Below, in pieces: positions 37,204 through 45,552 of a DNA stretch of 64,000 nucleotides. Both the position numbers and the translations under genes were made by a program. Within the stretch, counting starts at the first letter, position 1; each line of letters starts with the position of its first letter. This DNA is from Paraburkholderia ginsengisoli NBRC 100965 (lineage in GTDB: Bacteria > Pseudomonadota > Gammaproteobacteria > Burkholderiales > Burkholderiaceae), in the NCBI RefSeq assembly GCF_000739735.1, contig NZ_BBJF01000003.1, forward strand, positions 186,001-250,000, given 5' to 3'. A model generated the notes under the pieces. It did no database searches and was not told the DNA's origin. It saw nothing but the letters and a program-made list of their open reading frames with translations.

Positions 37204-38355
37204 ATGTCTGAACAGTTTTTGTCTGAACCGGCCCTAGATGTGCCGATCGTTTTCGTCGACCTCGAAACCACCGGCGGTTCCACCAGTGAGCACCGTATTA
37301 CCGAGGTCGGCGTCGTCGAAGTGGGGGCCGCCGGCGTGTCGCGCTGGAGTAGCCTGGTCGATCCGCAGCAGCCCATTCCATCGTTCATCCAGCAGCTCAC
37401 CGGCATCACGAACGCGATGGTGCACGGCGCGCCGACCTTCGATGAGATCGCGCCAGCTCTGCTCGAACGCCTGAACGGCAAATTGTTCGTCGCGCATAAC
37501 GCCAGTTTCGATCGCGGATTTCTGCGCGGCGAGTTTCGCCGGGTAGGGCTCGCGTTCGACCCCGATGTGTTGTGCACGGTGCGTCTGTCGCGTGCGTTGT
37601 TTCCGGCCGAAAAGCGTCACGGGCTGGACGCGCTCGTCGAGCGTCACGCGCTCGTGCCGTCCGACCGTCACCGTGCGCTCGCCGATGCCGATCTCATCTG
37701 GCAATTCTGGCAGCGTCTGCACGGCCTCGTGCCGCTGGACGTGCTGCGCGCGCAGATCGAGCGCACCACGCGACGCTACCGGCTTGCCGGCGATATCACG
37801 GAAGATCTGCTCGACACGGCGCCGGCCGGTTGTGGTGTGTATGCGTTCTATGGAGAGGAAGACTTGCCGCTGTATGTCGGCCGAAGTGTGCGTGTGCGTC
37901 AGCGGTTGCGCTCGCATCTGACAGGCGAGCGGCGTTCGTCGAAGGACATTCGGCTCGCGCAGCAAGTGCGGCGCGTCGAGTGGCGCGCGACGGGCGGCGA
38001 ATTGGGCGCGATGCTCGCAGAGGCGCAATGGATCGCGACGCTGCGTCCCGGCCACAATCGCGTGCCGCGCGTCACCAAAAGCGATCCGGTCGACGCGCCC
38101 TGGCCGTTCCAGGGGCCGGTCGTCTTCGAGGAGCGCGAGGAGGCATCGCAGGCGCGCGCTTTTCATGTCGTTGACCGCTGGCGCTACGTGGGGCATGCGC
38201 CGTCGCTTGCGCAGGCGGCCGAGTTGTATGCGTCGAGCGTTGCCGGGCCATTCGAGTTGTCGACGTATCGCATCCTTCAAAGCCATCTTGCACGCGGTCT
38301 GCGTGTGATGGCATTGAGCGTATCAAGCAACACGCCGGCGTCGAGTCTCGTTTGA
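37204..38355 (+). CDS. DEDDh exonuclease fused to a GIY-YIG nuclease domain
   Basis: A 383-residue fusion. The N-terminal DnaQ/epsilon-like 3'-5' exonuclease has its metal ligands visible: D19 and E21 (VDLETTGG), D103 (AHNASFD), H156 and D161 (DRHRALADAD). From about residue 208 a GIY-YIG domain of the UvrC/Cho type follows, with the two motif tyrosines present as GVYAF and LYVG. Together they suggest a nuclease acting on damaged or stalled DNA; substrate unknown. The start at 37204 is the family's N-terminus; the longer in-frame start at 37072 adds a low-complexity tail. Confidence 0.85.
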   Translation: MSEQFLSEPALDVPIVFVDLETTGGSTSEHRITEVGVVEVGAAGVSRWSSLVDPQQPIPSFIQQLTGITNAMVHGAPTFDEIAPALLERLNGKLFVAHNASFDRGFLRGEFRRVGLAFDPDVLCTVRLSRALFPAEKRHGLDALVERHALVPSDRHRALADADLIWQFWQRLHGLVPLDVLRAQIERTTRRYRLAGDITEDLLDTAPAGCGVYAFYGEEDLPLYVGRSVRVRQRLRSHLTGERRSSKDIRLAQQVRRVEWRATGGELGAMLAEAQWIATLRPGHNRVPRVTKSDPVDAPWPFQGPVVFEEREEASQARAFHVVDRWRYVGHAPSLAQAAELYASSVAGPFELSTYRILQSHLARGLRVMALSVSSNTPASSLV

Positions 38356-38468
38356 CGCGGTGGTCTGTCTCTCAAAGCAACGCACGTTTTAGTCAGGCGC
38401 GGAACATCACCGTCGGTCGCATGCAGCGTTCGCAGGTTTAAGCGGCGCGCTCCTTCGTGCCGATCGGA

Positions 38469-39065
38469 TCAACCGGTGGCACCCACGCCGCCCGTTTCGC
38501 ACACATGACCTAGCGCACGAGTCAGCGCGTTCGAGTGAGCCGAGTCGTAGCGGGTCAGCGACTTCCAGTTGGCAAGCGCCTGGGCGACGCGCGACGGACA
38601 GTCGTCCGCCGTCCGAAGCGGTTGCACACGCGCAAGACCCGTCACGAGCGATTGCGTCAGGCGGTCAAGCTGCGGCCTCGTGCTGGTCGCGAGGTCGGGC
38701 GCGGGCCCTTGCGGCGGCTGAGTACTGCGCCAGGTGGCAAACAGCGCATTTTGCACGTCCTTGCTCGCGTCGATCTGATCCTGGAAGAACGCACGAGCGA
38801 ACGCCGGGTCGACGTTCGCCGCTGCGGCGCGCTTCTCCACGTCGGCGAGCAGCGCGTTCTCGCGTGGCGTGTCGGTAATCGCTTGATGGTTGGCCCACTT
38901 CCAGCGCGCGACCGGCTCGGCGAGCGCGAGGCGCTGCGAAGCCAGCGCAATCAGATTGGTGAGCGCCGTGTCGTCGCCATCGGCGACGGCGGGAGCGGGC
39001 GCGAATGCGAGGCAAGCGGCTAACGCGAGTGCGCATGATGCGCCAAAGCGAGACGAACGATTCAT
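38469..39065 (-). CDS. Periplasmic chorismate mutase (AroQ-gamma type)
   Basis: A 198-residue protein with signal peptide cleaved after about AVA (residues 20-28), then a helical chorismate mutase domain: LIALASQRLALAEPVARWKW and the catalytic region IDASKDVQNALFATWR, resembling secreted AroQ-gamma enzymes. These convert chorismate to prephenate in the periplasm or extracellularly, and their physiological role is unclear. The C-terminal extension (KSLTRYDSAHSNALTR) and the Cys residues in DDCPS and HVCETG may form a disulphide. The start at 39065 begins the signal peptide. Confidence 0.75.
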   Translation of the reverse strand: MNRSSRFGASCALALAACLAFAPAPAVADGDDTALTNLIALASQRLALAEPVARWKWANHQAITDTPRENALLADVEKRAAAANVDPAFARAFFQDQIDASKDVQNALFATWRSTQPPQGPAPDLATSTRPQLDRLTQSLVTGLARVQPLRTADDCPSRVAQALANWKSLTRYDSAHSNALTRALGHVCETGGVGATG

Positions 39066-39348
39066 GGAAAATGGACGTGGCCGAAGGACCGCTGAGGAAA
39101 AGCAGAAGGATAAATGATGCCGGGTGGGGAGGGCGCTTTGTCCGAACGCGAGAGGGTATCTGGGAGATTCCATTGCGCGATGGATAAGGCGCGCGCAAGC
39201 GAAGGCCGCGGTCCAGTACCTGCGCGCAGGCGTGGATCAGGCGACCCGATTCGGCGTCACCGGCAGATCGCGCGACGGTTAATGGGGCGCGTGCCTACGC
39301 CGCGCGTCGCGCGCGCGGACGTCGATGCTGCATCGCGCCACTGTTCAA
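39066..39348. other. Intergenic region
   Basis: 280 bases between the chorismate mutase and the small protein below, holding the chorismate mutase promoter on the minus strand; overlapping plus-strand frames are shadows. Confidence 0.35.
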
Positions 39349-39498
39349 TTACTTCGAGTCGCACGACTTACGTTGTTCGTCGAAAAATGCGCGAACGTGT
39401 TCGGGCAGCTCGGCACCCAGAAACTCGACGCCAGCGGGTTCCGGATCCGGGCAAAAGACTTTATCCGGGGTCGGAATCTTCGTTGGTTTGGCATCCAT
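39349..39498 (-). CDS. Small protein, 49 residues
   Basis: On the minus strand, AAAGGAGAAAG lies just upstream of an ATG at 39498, an excellent ribosome binding site. The frame runs 49 codons to TAA at 39349. The product begins MDAKPTKIPTPDKVFCPDPE and ends FFDEQRKSCDSK: acidic, with two cysteines. It is too short for standard ORF finding at 60 residues. No family is recognised. The ribosome binding site and composition make it a credible gene. Confidence 0.6.
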   Translation of the reverse strand: MDAKPTKIPTPDKVFCPDPEPAGVEFLGAELPEHVRAFFDEQRKSCDSK

Positions 39499-40359
39499 GA
39501 TCTTTCTCCTTTACGAACCGATTATCTGCCTCGGTCCCCGTTTCGCACCAGTATCTGATGCCGGTCACATGTTCTCTGTTGCTTTAACGGCACAACTCAA
39601 CACTTCAACAGAGGGTTTCAATAGAATTTATTGCCTGCTGTTGCCGCGCCGATTTTTATCCGGTGCGAATCAAATCACTCCCACTCGCCTCGTCGATCCC
39701 TCTCGGCCTTATCCAGAGCGATTCTTCAGCGGACGCTCCTCTCGTTTACCCGGAACGGTTTCACATATTCTTCACGTAAATAATCACGCTGAATTTGTGC
39801 GCTGCCGCATCGGGAGGATTTTCTCGATATTTGACTGAACGTTCGTTAATTACCGACGCGTTCACGTCGTCCATTCGGACCCTAATCTGTTGTAAACGAT
39901 TGCCTTCATGGATTCGTTGACGAAAATCCAGATTTATTGAGGATTTTCTTCGAGCCTTAGCAATCCTTGGCTTGCATGGAATGTGGCCGGATGGTTGGGG
40001 CGCTTATTCGATACCTTGGAAGGCCTGGCTGGTCGCTTCGAAAACGGGGAACGTAGGCGGAACATTGTCGTAGCTGCAGCGCGCATAGCTACCAGTTTGA
40101 AGAGGGGACGTCGCGCGAAAACAAAATGCCAGCGTCTTATGCAGGCGGATCGAAACGGCTAAGCCAATCCCTGCACACCTTTGCGCCCAGCGCCACTCTC
40201 ACGCCGTTGCCAAAAACCTCGTCGCCCGATGGCAGCCATCTCGCGCAGCAATCTCCACCTACGCCTAAAGCAGCTATCTGCCCCGTGGCGTGCGATGGCC
40301 CACGGACGCGCCAAGGCTCGCGCGGAAGATATCGGTCTTCGCCCTTCGGAGAGTTTGCA
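39499..40359. other. Long gene-poor stretch
   Basis: 860 bases with noticeably more A+T in the left half. I found no coding frame with a ribosome binding site and no hairpin terminator. A possible promoter of the following gene or of the small minus-strand gene lies here but is not identifiable. Confidence 0.4.
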
Positions 40360-40560
40360 ATGGAAAACGCAGTCTACTGGAACGGACGTCAGGTCGGAAT
40401 TGAGTGTGCCGGCCGAATCTCCTGGTTTGCGTCGGCGCCGCAGGAGGCGATCGCTGCGTATGGCTCGACGCGGACTACGTCGGCGGTTGTCGAAGATTCT
40501 ATCGTGGCTCGCAATCTACTAATAACGCGGCCGCAAGACCCGCAGAATTTTCGCGGGTGA
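40360..40560 (+). CDS. Small hypothetical protein
   Basis: A 66-residue protein, ATG preceded by CGGAGAG. It begins MENAVYWNGRQVGIECAGRI, followed by SWFASAPQEAIAAYG, a pattern reminding me of other Burkholderiaceae small proteins, with a hydrophobic and acidic mix. No function. The longer frame upstream lacks a ribosome binding site. It may continue as a promoter-near gene for the region leading to the tRNA-Thr terminator. Confidence 0.5.
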   Translation: MENAVYWNGRQVGIECAGRISWFASAPQEAIAAYGSTRTTSAVVEDSIVARNLLITRPQDPQNFRG

Positions 40561-40862
40561 GCAGGGCGGTTTCTTGGACGAATTGACTTTGCAAATAGTG
40601 TTGCCGGCGGCGATTTGGGGCGAAGAGCTGCACTCTTGAGGGTGAAGGGACGAATGAATGCCTTCATCTACTTGGCGCGTTGCTGTCTGGCGACGGTCGC
40701 GCACTTCGGCGAGAGAAGGTGGCTAGTCGCCGAAGGTGGGCCGGTTCTCTTTCCAATCGAACCGATCCTTGAGGCACCGCTTGTTCGAGCCGCTGGACAT
40801 GCCCCGCACTTGCCACGGTTGGGAGGATTGGAGTGAGAGGCGAACAGACACCTGAAACAAAA
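40561..40862. other. Gap before the element
   Basis: 300 bases without a supported gene. It leads into the original tRNA-Thr terminator at 40857-40893. Confidence 0.4.
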
Positions 40863-40893
40863 AACCCGCGTCATCACTTGGATATACGCGGGT
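40857..40893 (-). terminator. Original terminator of tRNA-Thr, now separated from it
   Basis: A 9-bp stem AACCCGCGT/ACGCGGGTT with a 13-base loop, with a run of T on the minus strand. It lies about 35 bases past the attL copy of the tRNA 3' end, the right distance for the terminator of an uninterrupted tRNA-Thr. Confidence 0.7.
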
Positions 40894-40927
40894 TTCGATA
40901 CAGCTGATACTGCTTAAAATTCTTGAT

Positions 40928-40976
40928 GGTGCCGGAAAGAGGAATCGAACCCCCGACCTTCGCATTACGAATGCGG
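40928..40976. repeat. attL (49-bp direct repeat)
   Basis: Identical to 56667-56715 over 49 bases, covering the tRNA-Thr anticodon stem, T-arm and acceptor 3' half with the encoded CCA. Only this half of the tRNA is present here, so it is the element's left attachment junction. Confidence 0.93.
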
Positions 40977-41071
40977 GAAATATTACCTTTACCGTTATTG
41001 ACGCATCTCGCCTTTATGGTAAAAAAACTAATAAAATCAATTGTATGCGGTCACGCGTGGCGATGAAAAAC

Positions 41072-41101
41072 TTGACGGAAATTGATTGTTTGCCCTACGA
41101 T
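41072..41101 (+). promoter_or_regulatory. Promoter candidate for the integrase
   Basis: TTGACG (41072-41077) and TACGAT (41096-41101) with 18 bases between them. The start of transcription would be near 41108, inside the arm-type repeats, so integrase binding there could repress it. Confidence 0.45.
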
Positions 41102-41102
41102 G

Positions 41103-41121
41103 CGGTTACATGGCGGTTACA
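41103..41121. repeat. Left arm-type repeat, integrase binding candidate
   Basis: CGGTTACATGGCGGTTACA occurs here and again at 56590-56608, 126 bases inside attL and 58 bases inside attR. GGTTACA is itself repeated twice, and GGTTACATGTAACC at 41115-41128 is a palindrome. Such repeats near the core sites are typical of arm sites bound by the N-terminal domain of tyrosine integrases. Confidence 0.65.
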
Positions 41122-41157
41122 TGTAACCGGCGTAACTTGGTCTTGAGGGCGAGGAAG

Positions 41158-42495
41158 GTGGCGAAAATCAATTTCACGGCGGGGCGCATCAACGGACATA
41201 GCTGCCCCAATGGCAAGGCTCAGGCGTTTCTATGGGACTCTGGCGCGTCCGGCTTGGGCCTGCGTGCGACGGCGGCGGGTGCGCGCACCTTCATCTGGCA
41301 AGGCAAGGTGGGCGGCGGCACCGTGCGCATGTCGATTGGCGACCCGCGAGATTGGGGTATCGATGACGCGCGCGACGAAGCGCGCCGCCTGAAGCGCCTC
41401 GTTGACGCTGGCAAGGACCCGCGTGAGGAAGCCGCCGAGCAGCGCGCCGCACACGAGGCCCGCAAGGTGGAAGCGCGCCGCCAGTCCGCACTCGTCAGCG
41501 ATGCGTGGTCGGCGTACTTAGTCTATCTCGCCACGTCCATTAGTCCGAAGACCGGCAAACCGCGTTCGCCAAGATATATCGCCGACCACAAGGCGCTGGC
41601 CGCGCCGGGCGGCGAGGAATTGAAGCGAGGGAAGGGAACTACGGTGCGCGGGCCGCTAGCGCCTCTCATGGCCGTGAAGCTTCCCGACCTGAGCGCCAAG
41701 AAAATTGCCACATGGCTGAGCGAGGAAGCAAGCGCGCGTCCGGCGAACGCCGCGCACGCCTTTCGTCTTCTGCGAGCTTTCGTTCATTGGTGCGCCCATC
41801 GCGACGAATTCGAGGGGGCTGTTCAGGATGGCGTGTGCGACTCGAAAATCGTCAAGGACGTAGTCCCGAAGAGTCATGTGAAGCAAGGTGATTGCCTTCA
41901 GCGCGAACAGCTCGGCGCGTGGTTTTCGGCTGTGTGCCAGCTTGACAATCCAGTGGCGAGTGCGTATTTGCAGGCCACGCTGCTGACGGGCGCGCGCCGT
42001 GAAGAAATGGCTCAACTGAAATGGTCAGACTTGGATTTTCGTTGGGGTTCCATGCACGTGCGCGACAAAATTGAGACTGTGACCGGACGAGTCATTCCAC
42101 TCGGCGCGTATCTAGCGAGCGTGCTAAATGCGCTCCCGAGAAGGAATGAGTTCGTGTTTTCAAGCCATACGGCTGAGAGTGGCCGTATCGAGGAGCCGCG
42201 ATACCCCCACAGCCTTGCACTCAGTGCAGCCGGGCTGGGTCCACTGACGATTCACGGCCTTCGCCGGTCGTTCGCAAGTCTGACCGAATGGGTTGAGGTG
42301 CCCGCTGGTGTTAGCGCTCAAATTATGGGGCATGCCCCGTCTGCGGTCGCAGAGCGACATTACATTCGCCGCTCGATTGACCAACTTCGGCATTGGAACA
42401 CCCGCATCGAAGCATGGTTCTTAGCGGAGGCCGGGATTCAGTTCGACCCGGAGCAGACCAATCCGGGCTTGCGTGTGGTCAACGGAGCAACGTAA
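41158..42495 (+). CDS. int: Tyrosine recombinase / integrase
   Basis: A 445-residue phage-type integrase. With numbering from the GTG at 41158, the catalytic residues are R280 (TGARREE), H366 and R369 (HGLRR), H392 (MGHAP) and Y402 (ERHYIRRS). The N-terminal part is an arm-binding DUF4102-like domain (ASGLGLRATAAGARTFIW). It integrates the element into tRNA-Thr. The GTG at 41158 was chosen: GAGGG lies 8 bases upstream, while the ATG at 41110 falls inside the arm repeat and next to the predicted transcription start. Ends 100 bases before the next gene. Confidence 0.92.
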   Translation: MAKINFTAGRINGHSCPNGKAQAFLWDSGASGLGLRATAAGARTFIWQGKVGGGTVRMSIGDPRDWGIDDARDEARRLKRLVDAGKDPREEAAEQRAAHEARKVEARRQSALVSDAWSAYLVYLATSISPKTGKPRSPRYIADHKALAAPGGEELKRGKGTTVRGPLAPLMAVKLPDLSAKKIATWLSEEASARPANAAHAFRLLRAFVHWCAHRDEFEGAVQDGVCDSKIVKDVVPKSHVKQGDCLQREQLGAWFSAVCQLDNPVASAYLQATLLTGARREEMAQLKWSDLDFRWGSMHVRDKIETVTGRVIPLGAYLASVLNALPRRNEFVFSSHTAESGRIEEPRYPHSLALSAAGLGPLTIHGLRRSFASLTEWVEVPAGVSAQIMGHAPSAVAERHYIRRSIDQLRHWNTRIEAWFLAEAGIQFDPEQTNPGLRVVNGAT

Positions 42496-42603
42496 GAAAC
42501 GGTTTCTCCCGCCGCCCGACGGCATCGGGCAAAAGCGGCGGCGCGTCGTGTGTCAGCACCCGCGCCGCCTAACCAAACCAAGACCTAAATTGGAGGTCCC
42601 AGC

Positions 42604-42894
42604 ATGGCTGTTTTCAATTTTAACGAACTCCCGACCGACCCGGCTGGTCGTCGCGCTGCGCTCTTTTCCGCCGTCATCTCGCGTCTCGAAACCATCGACG
42701 ATGTCGCAAGCAAGGTCACAAGCATCGCGTTGGCTGGCGCGTTACACGCGAAAGGCGATGAGGCCCGCCACGACGACGGCGACTGCATTTCGCGCGACCT
42801 GTTCGAGGTGATCCGAGGCTACTCGGAGAATGCCGAGCCGCACGCAGAGGCTCTCGCTGCGGTCATCGCCTTGCGCGACGGGTTTGCCGCATAG
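42604..42894 (+). CDS. Hypothetical protein
   Basis: A 96-residue, mostly helical protein (MAVFNFNELPTDPAGRRAAL at the start, LRDGFAA at the end) with a strong GGAGG before the ATG. It has no recognised family. It lies just downstream of the integrase and before a second hypothetical gene in the same direction; a role in element maintenance is only a guess. Confidence 0.6.
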   Translation: MAVFNFNELPTDPAGRRAALFSAVISRLETIDDVASKVTSIALAGALHAKGDEARHDDGDCISRDLFEVIRGYSENAEPHAEALAAVIALRDGFAA

Positions 42895-42958
42895 TGTCCG
42901 CGCCGAGCGAGCGCGGGGCTTCATCGCGCCGCCCGGCGATACCTGAAATGGGATAGCT

Positions 42959-43576
42959 GTGAAAGAAATTCAAATCAAACTGGGTTTGTTCGACACGGAC
43001 ATTGGCGTGTACGACCTATGGAAACAATTGAATGCTGCGTACGCCGCAAAGTCGCCGGAAAGGTCCGCCCAAGAGACCTCGCATCAATGGATGATGCAGT
43101 ATATCGCGCACGCAAACACGGAGCGCGTCCGCGAAGAACGTGCCCGCGCCAGTTTCCTGGGCGATTTATCTCAGATAATTGGGCGGCAGGCCGAGCTTTG
43201 TGCGCGTCTGTCGCTCGACCATTTGGCGGGCTACGCCCGGCTGCGTGGCATCAGGGTCCTTCAAGAACGGGCAATTGCGAATCGCCCGTCGTATTACGAC
43301 CAAGCGCTGGGGGAATTGCTTGATGCGCAGTCGAGTGGCAAAAATAAGAAGCCGCCACCGCAACGGCAGCGTCATTGGCAACTCGAAGTGCTGCGCGCAA
43401 TTCGAGAGCTTGATAAAGACCCGCGCAAGTTACCTCCTAATAAAGACAACCGCCCCTCTGGGATCAAGAAGGAAGTGCGGGGGCGGCTGGTTGGTGTCAT
43501 TACGGGCATGACTGACAGCATATTCGAGAAGGCATGGGATGCCCTTCGCGGGAGTCGGGAAATTGGGTACGAGTGA
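42959..43576 (+). CDS. Hypothetical protein
   Basis: A 205-residue protein starting at GTG, with GGGATAG before it. It is highly helical and basic, with Arg/Lys-rich C-terminal part (PPPQRQRHWQLEVLRAIREL, then KKEVRGRLVGVITGMTDS). No family recognised; the pattern suggests a nucleic-acid-binding or structural helper. Located between two other element genes in the same direction. Confidence 0.6.
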   Translation: MKEIQIKLGLFDTDIGVYDLWKQLNAAYAAKSPERSAQETSHQWMMQYIAHANTERVREERARASFLGDLSQIIGRQAELCARLSLDHLAGYARLRGIRVLQERAIANRPSYYDQALGELLDAQSSGKNKKPPPQRQRHWQLEVLRAIRELDKDPRKLPPNKDNRPSGIKKEVRGRLVGVITGMTDSIFEKAWDALRGSREIGYE

Positions 43577-43640
43577 CCCTCCCCCAACTTGGGGGAGGGG
43601 GTATGGTTGCGAGGGGGTACGGTTCGCGTAATCAAATAGC

Positions 43641-43666
43641 GTCACCTTAAATCTAAAACGGTGACA
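43641..43666. promoter_or_regulatory. Possible operator upstream of the small HTH gene
   Basis: An inverted repeat GTCACC-13-GGTGAC whose right arm ends four bases before the ATG at 43670. A repressor or the HTH protein itself may bind here. Inferred from symmetry only. Confidence 0.4.
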
Positions 43667-43669
43667 CTA

Positions 43670-43888
43670 ATGAAAGCACTCCAACTTGTCGCAGTCGCAA
43701 GCGACCGCCCGATGCTTACGACTGCTGAGCTTGCTGAACTTCTGAGGCTGAGCCCGAAAACTCTGTACAAGCGCTTCTGCCAGAACGGGCATGTCTTCGG
43801 TGTGAAACCAATCAAGCTTTCGCCCGGACGCGGTGGCCGCTTGCTATGGCCTGCGGACTCCCTCGCTCAGATTGCGGGGAATCAATAA
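43670..43888 (+). CDS. Small helix-turn-helix protein, AlpA/excisionase-like
   Basis: A 72-residue HTH protein. LTTAELAELLRLSPKTLYKRF is the DNA-recognition pattern of the MerR-like/excisionase class, followed by RLLWPADSLAQI. AlpA-type proteins act as excisionase or regulator, which suits the position after the integrase. An in-frame GTG at 43661 gives a slightly longer form. The stop overlaps the next gene by 1 base. Confidence 0.7.
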   Translation: MKALQLVAVASDRPMLTTAELAELLRLSPKTLYKRFCQNGHVFGVKPIKLSPGRGGRLLWPADSLAQIAGNQ

Positions 43889-44382
43889 TGGCCGCAAAGA
43901 AAACCCCGAACGCCGCCGCACGCCCGGCGTGGACCGCCGAATTGGTCGCGCAACGCGCAGCAGACCTGATCCACAAGAAAAACGCGCGCCGCCGTGCCCG
44001 CGATGAATACGGTATTTCTTGCGAGCGCTTCAAAACGCGCCGTGGTATCGATTACCTTGAGACGAGCGATCCGAATTTTCGCCGCTCGACGCGCAAGGCA
44101 TACGACGCCCTTCAGGTGGCCCGCAACGCCGAGCGGAATGCTATGCGTCGCCTCGAAACCGCCGTGCGCAACTGCCCGGCGTCCGCATTCGCTGAGCCCG
44201 CAAAGGCTCCCGAAGCCACGCAGCCGAAGGGATCGCTAGCTGGCAATCTTGCCATCGCAGAGGCCTACGCCCGCATGCTCAACATCTCGCCGAACGAGCG
44301 CCTAGCACTCGTGCGCAAGGTCGCGGCGCACCACGGCATTGACGTTGCCGAGTTGCTTGGCGACATTCAGGGAGCCGCGTGA
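43888..44382 (+). CDS. Hypothetical protein
   Basis: A 164-residue protein, ATG overlapping the previous stop (TAATG), with GGGGA upstream. The N-terminus MAAKKTPNAAARPAWTAELVA resembles that of the 57-residue protein at 44576-44749 (MASKKSPDITARPALTDELRA). The middle is Arg-rich (RRRARDEYGISCERFKTRRG). No family. Translationally coupled with neighbours, so part of an operon. Confidence 0.65.
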   Translation: MAAKKTPNAAARPAWTAELVAQRAADLIHKKNARRRARDEYGISCERFKTRRGIDYLETSDPNFRRSTRKAYDALQVARNAERNAMRRLETAVRNCPASAFAEPAKAPEATQPKGSLAGNLAIAEAYARMLNISPNERLALVRKVAAHHGIDVAELLGDIQGAA

Positions 44383-44576
44383 TGGTGAGCATGAGCGTTG
44401 CGGCACAGCGCGTCCGCCATCCTGCGGCGCGGGTCAGGGAGTTGGCCGCATCCGGGTACACGATCCTTTCTTCGCGTGTGACGGCCATCGATTCTGATGG
44501 CTTTGCGCATAGCGGCGTCGCACTTTACTCGCTTGCCGAGCGCCGCCAGCCTAGCCTTTTTGACGGGGGGAGCTAA
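44382..44576 (+). CDS. Small winged-HTH-like protein
   Basis: A 64-residue protein, RBS GGAG, coupled to the preceding gene (TGATG). RVRELAASGYTILSSRVTAI followed by ALYSL resembles short phage winged-helix/HTH_39 proteins. DNA binding is inferred. The GTG at 44379 is an alternative start. The stop overlaps the following gene's ATG (TAATG). Confidence 0.55.
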   Translation: MVSMSVAAQRVRHPAARVRELAASGYTILSSRVTAIDSDGFAHSGVALYSLAERRQPSLFDGGS

Positions 44577-44749
44577 TGGCCTCGAAGAAAAGCCCGGATA
44601 TCACCGCACGCCCCGCGTTGACCGATGAACTGCGTGCGCGGCAGATGCGGATGGCGCTTCGCATTGCCACCCTCAATGGCAACGCGAAGCTGACTCAAGT
44701 GCACCTCCTCTGCGAGTCGCTCATGCGTTCTACCCGGAGCGCGTCGTGA
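44576..44749 (+). CDS. Small protein, 57 residues
   Basis: The ATG at 44576 overlaps the previous stop (TAATG); GGGGGGAGC provides a ribosome binding site. The frame reads MASKKSPDITARPALTDELR and ends SLMRSTRSAS. Too short for the usual ORF list. Its N-terminal 22 residues resemble those of the gene at 43888-44382, suggesting they share a module. Function unknown. Confidence 0.65.
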   Translation: MASKKSPDITARPALTDELRARQMRMALRIATLNGNAKLTQVHLLCESLMRSTRSAS

Positions 44750-45552
44750 TTGTCGCCCCCGACTTCGCGGATCACTGGAAGACGCGCATGTTGGTAGACC
44801 TTCTCGGCGGCGACGAGGTAGCTCCGGTCTATCTCATTCGTCTTTGGGCACACTGCCAGCAGCGCCGCACTTCCGTTTTCGAGTCGCTTCCAACCGCAGC
44901 GCTGCGTGCCATCTGCCGCTACAGCGGCGACGCACAGGCGTTCGATCACGCGCTGTCGGAAGCTGGTTTCATCTCGCGTGCCGACGGCAAACTGGTCGTG
45001 GTCGGCTGGGACGAATACAACGCGGCGCTTTTGGCGAACTGGCAAAACGGCAAGAGAGGCGGTCGCCCGAAAAAAGCAAGAACGGAACCCACCGATAACC
45101 AACCGGAAACCCATGGGTTGCCCACGGGAAACCCGCCGAAAACCCATCACGAACCGATAAGAGAGGATGAGATAAGAGAAGAGCAGAATCCCCCCCATAC
45201 CCCCGCAAGCGGGGGCGAAATCGGGCATTCAAAAAAACGCACGGCGATAGCATTTAAAACGTTTTTGGAGCAATGCCGCGAGGCAGGCGAAAGGCCGATC
45301 CCTGAAAACGATTCGGTCTTCGATTACGCCGACAAGACCGGCATACCGCTGGACCACCTGCGCCTCCACTGGCTGGAATTCAAAGACCGATACGGCGCGC
45401 CTGATGCCAAGCGATACAAGGACTGGCGCACCGTGTACCGCAAGTCGGTGCGTGGCAACTGGTTTCGGCTCTGGTTTCTGCGGGGCGATGGCGCTTGCGG
45501 GCTAACCACTCAGGGCGAGCAGGCGCGTAGGCAACATCAGGAGGCAGCATGA
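44746..45552 (+). CDS. Replication initiator-like protein
   Basis: A 268-residue protein starting GTG overlapping the previous stop. N-terminal part (WKTRMLVDLLGGDEVAPVYL) resembles phage replication O-like proteins with a winged-helix region; the middle is low-complexity (PKKARTEPTDNQPETHGLPT), and the C-terminal part is rich in acidic and aromatic residues (YADKTGIPLDHLRLHWLEFK). Position immediately before a DnaB-type helicase supports replication initiation. Overlaps dnaB by 4 bases. Confidence 0.65.
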   Translation: MIVAPDFADHWKTRMLVDLLGGDEVAPVYLIRLWAHCQQRRTSVFESLPTAALRAICRYSGDAQAFDHALSEAGFISRADGKLVVVGWDEYNAALLANWQNGKRGGRPKKARTEPTDNQPETHGLPTGNPPKTHHEPIREDEIREEQNPPHTPASGGEIGHSKKRTAIAFKTFLEQCREAGERPIPENDSVFDYADKTGIPLDHLRLHWLEFKDRYGAPDAKRYKDWRTVYRKSVRGNWFRLWFLRGDGACGLTTQGEQARRQHQEAA

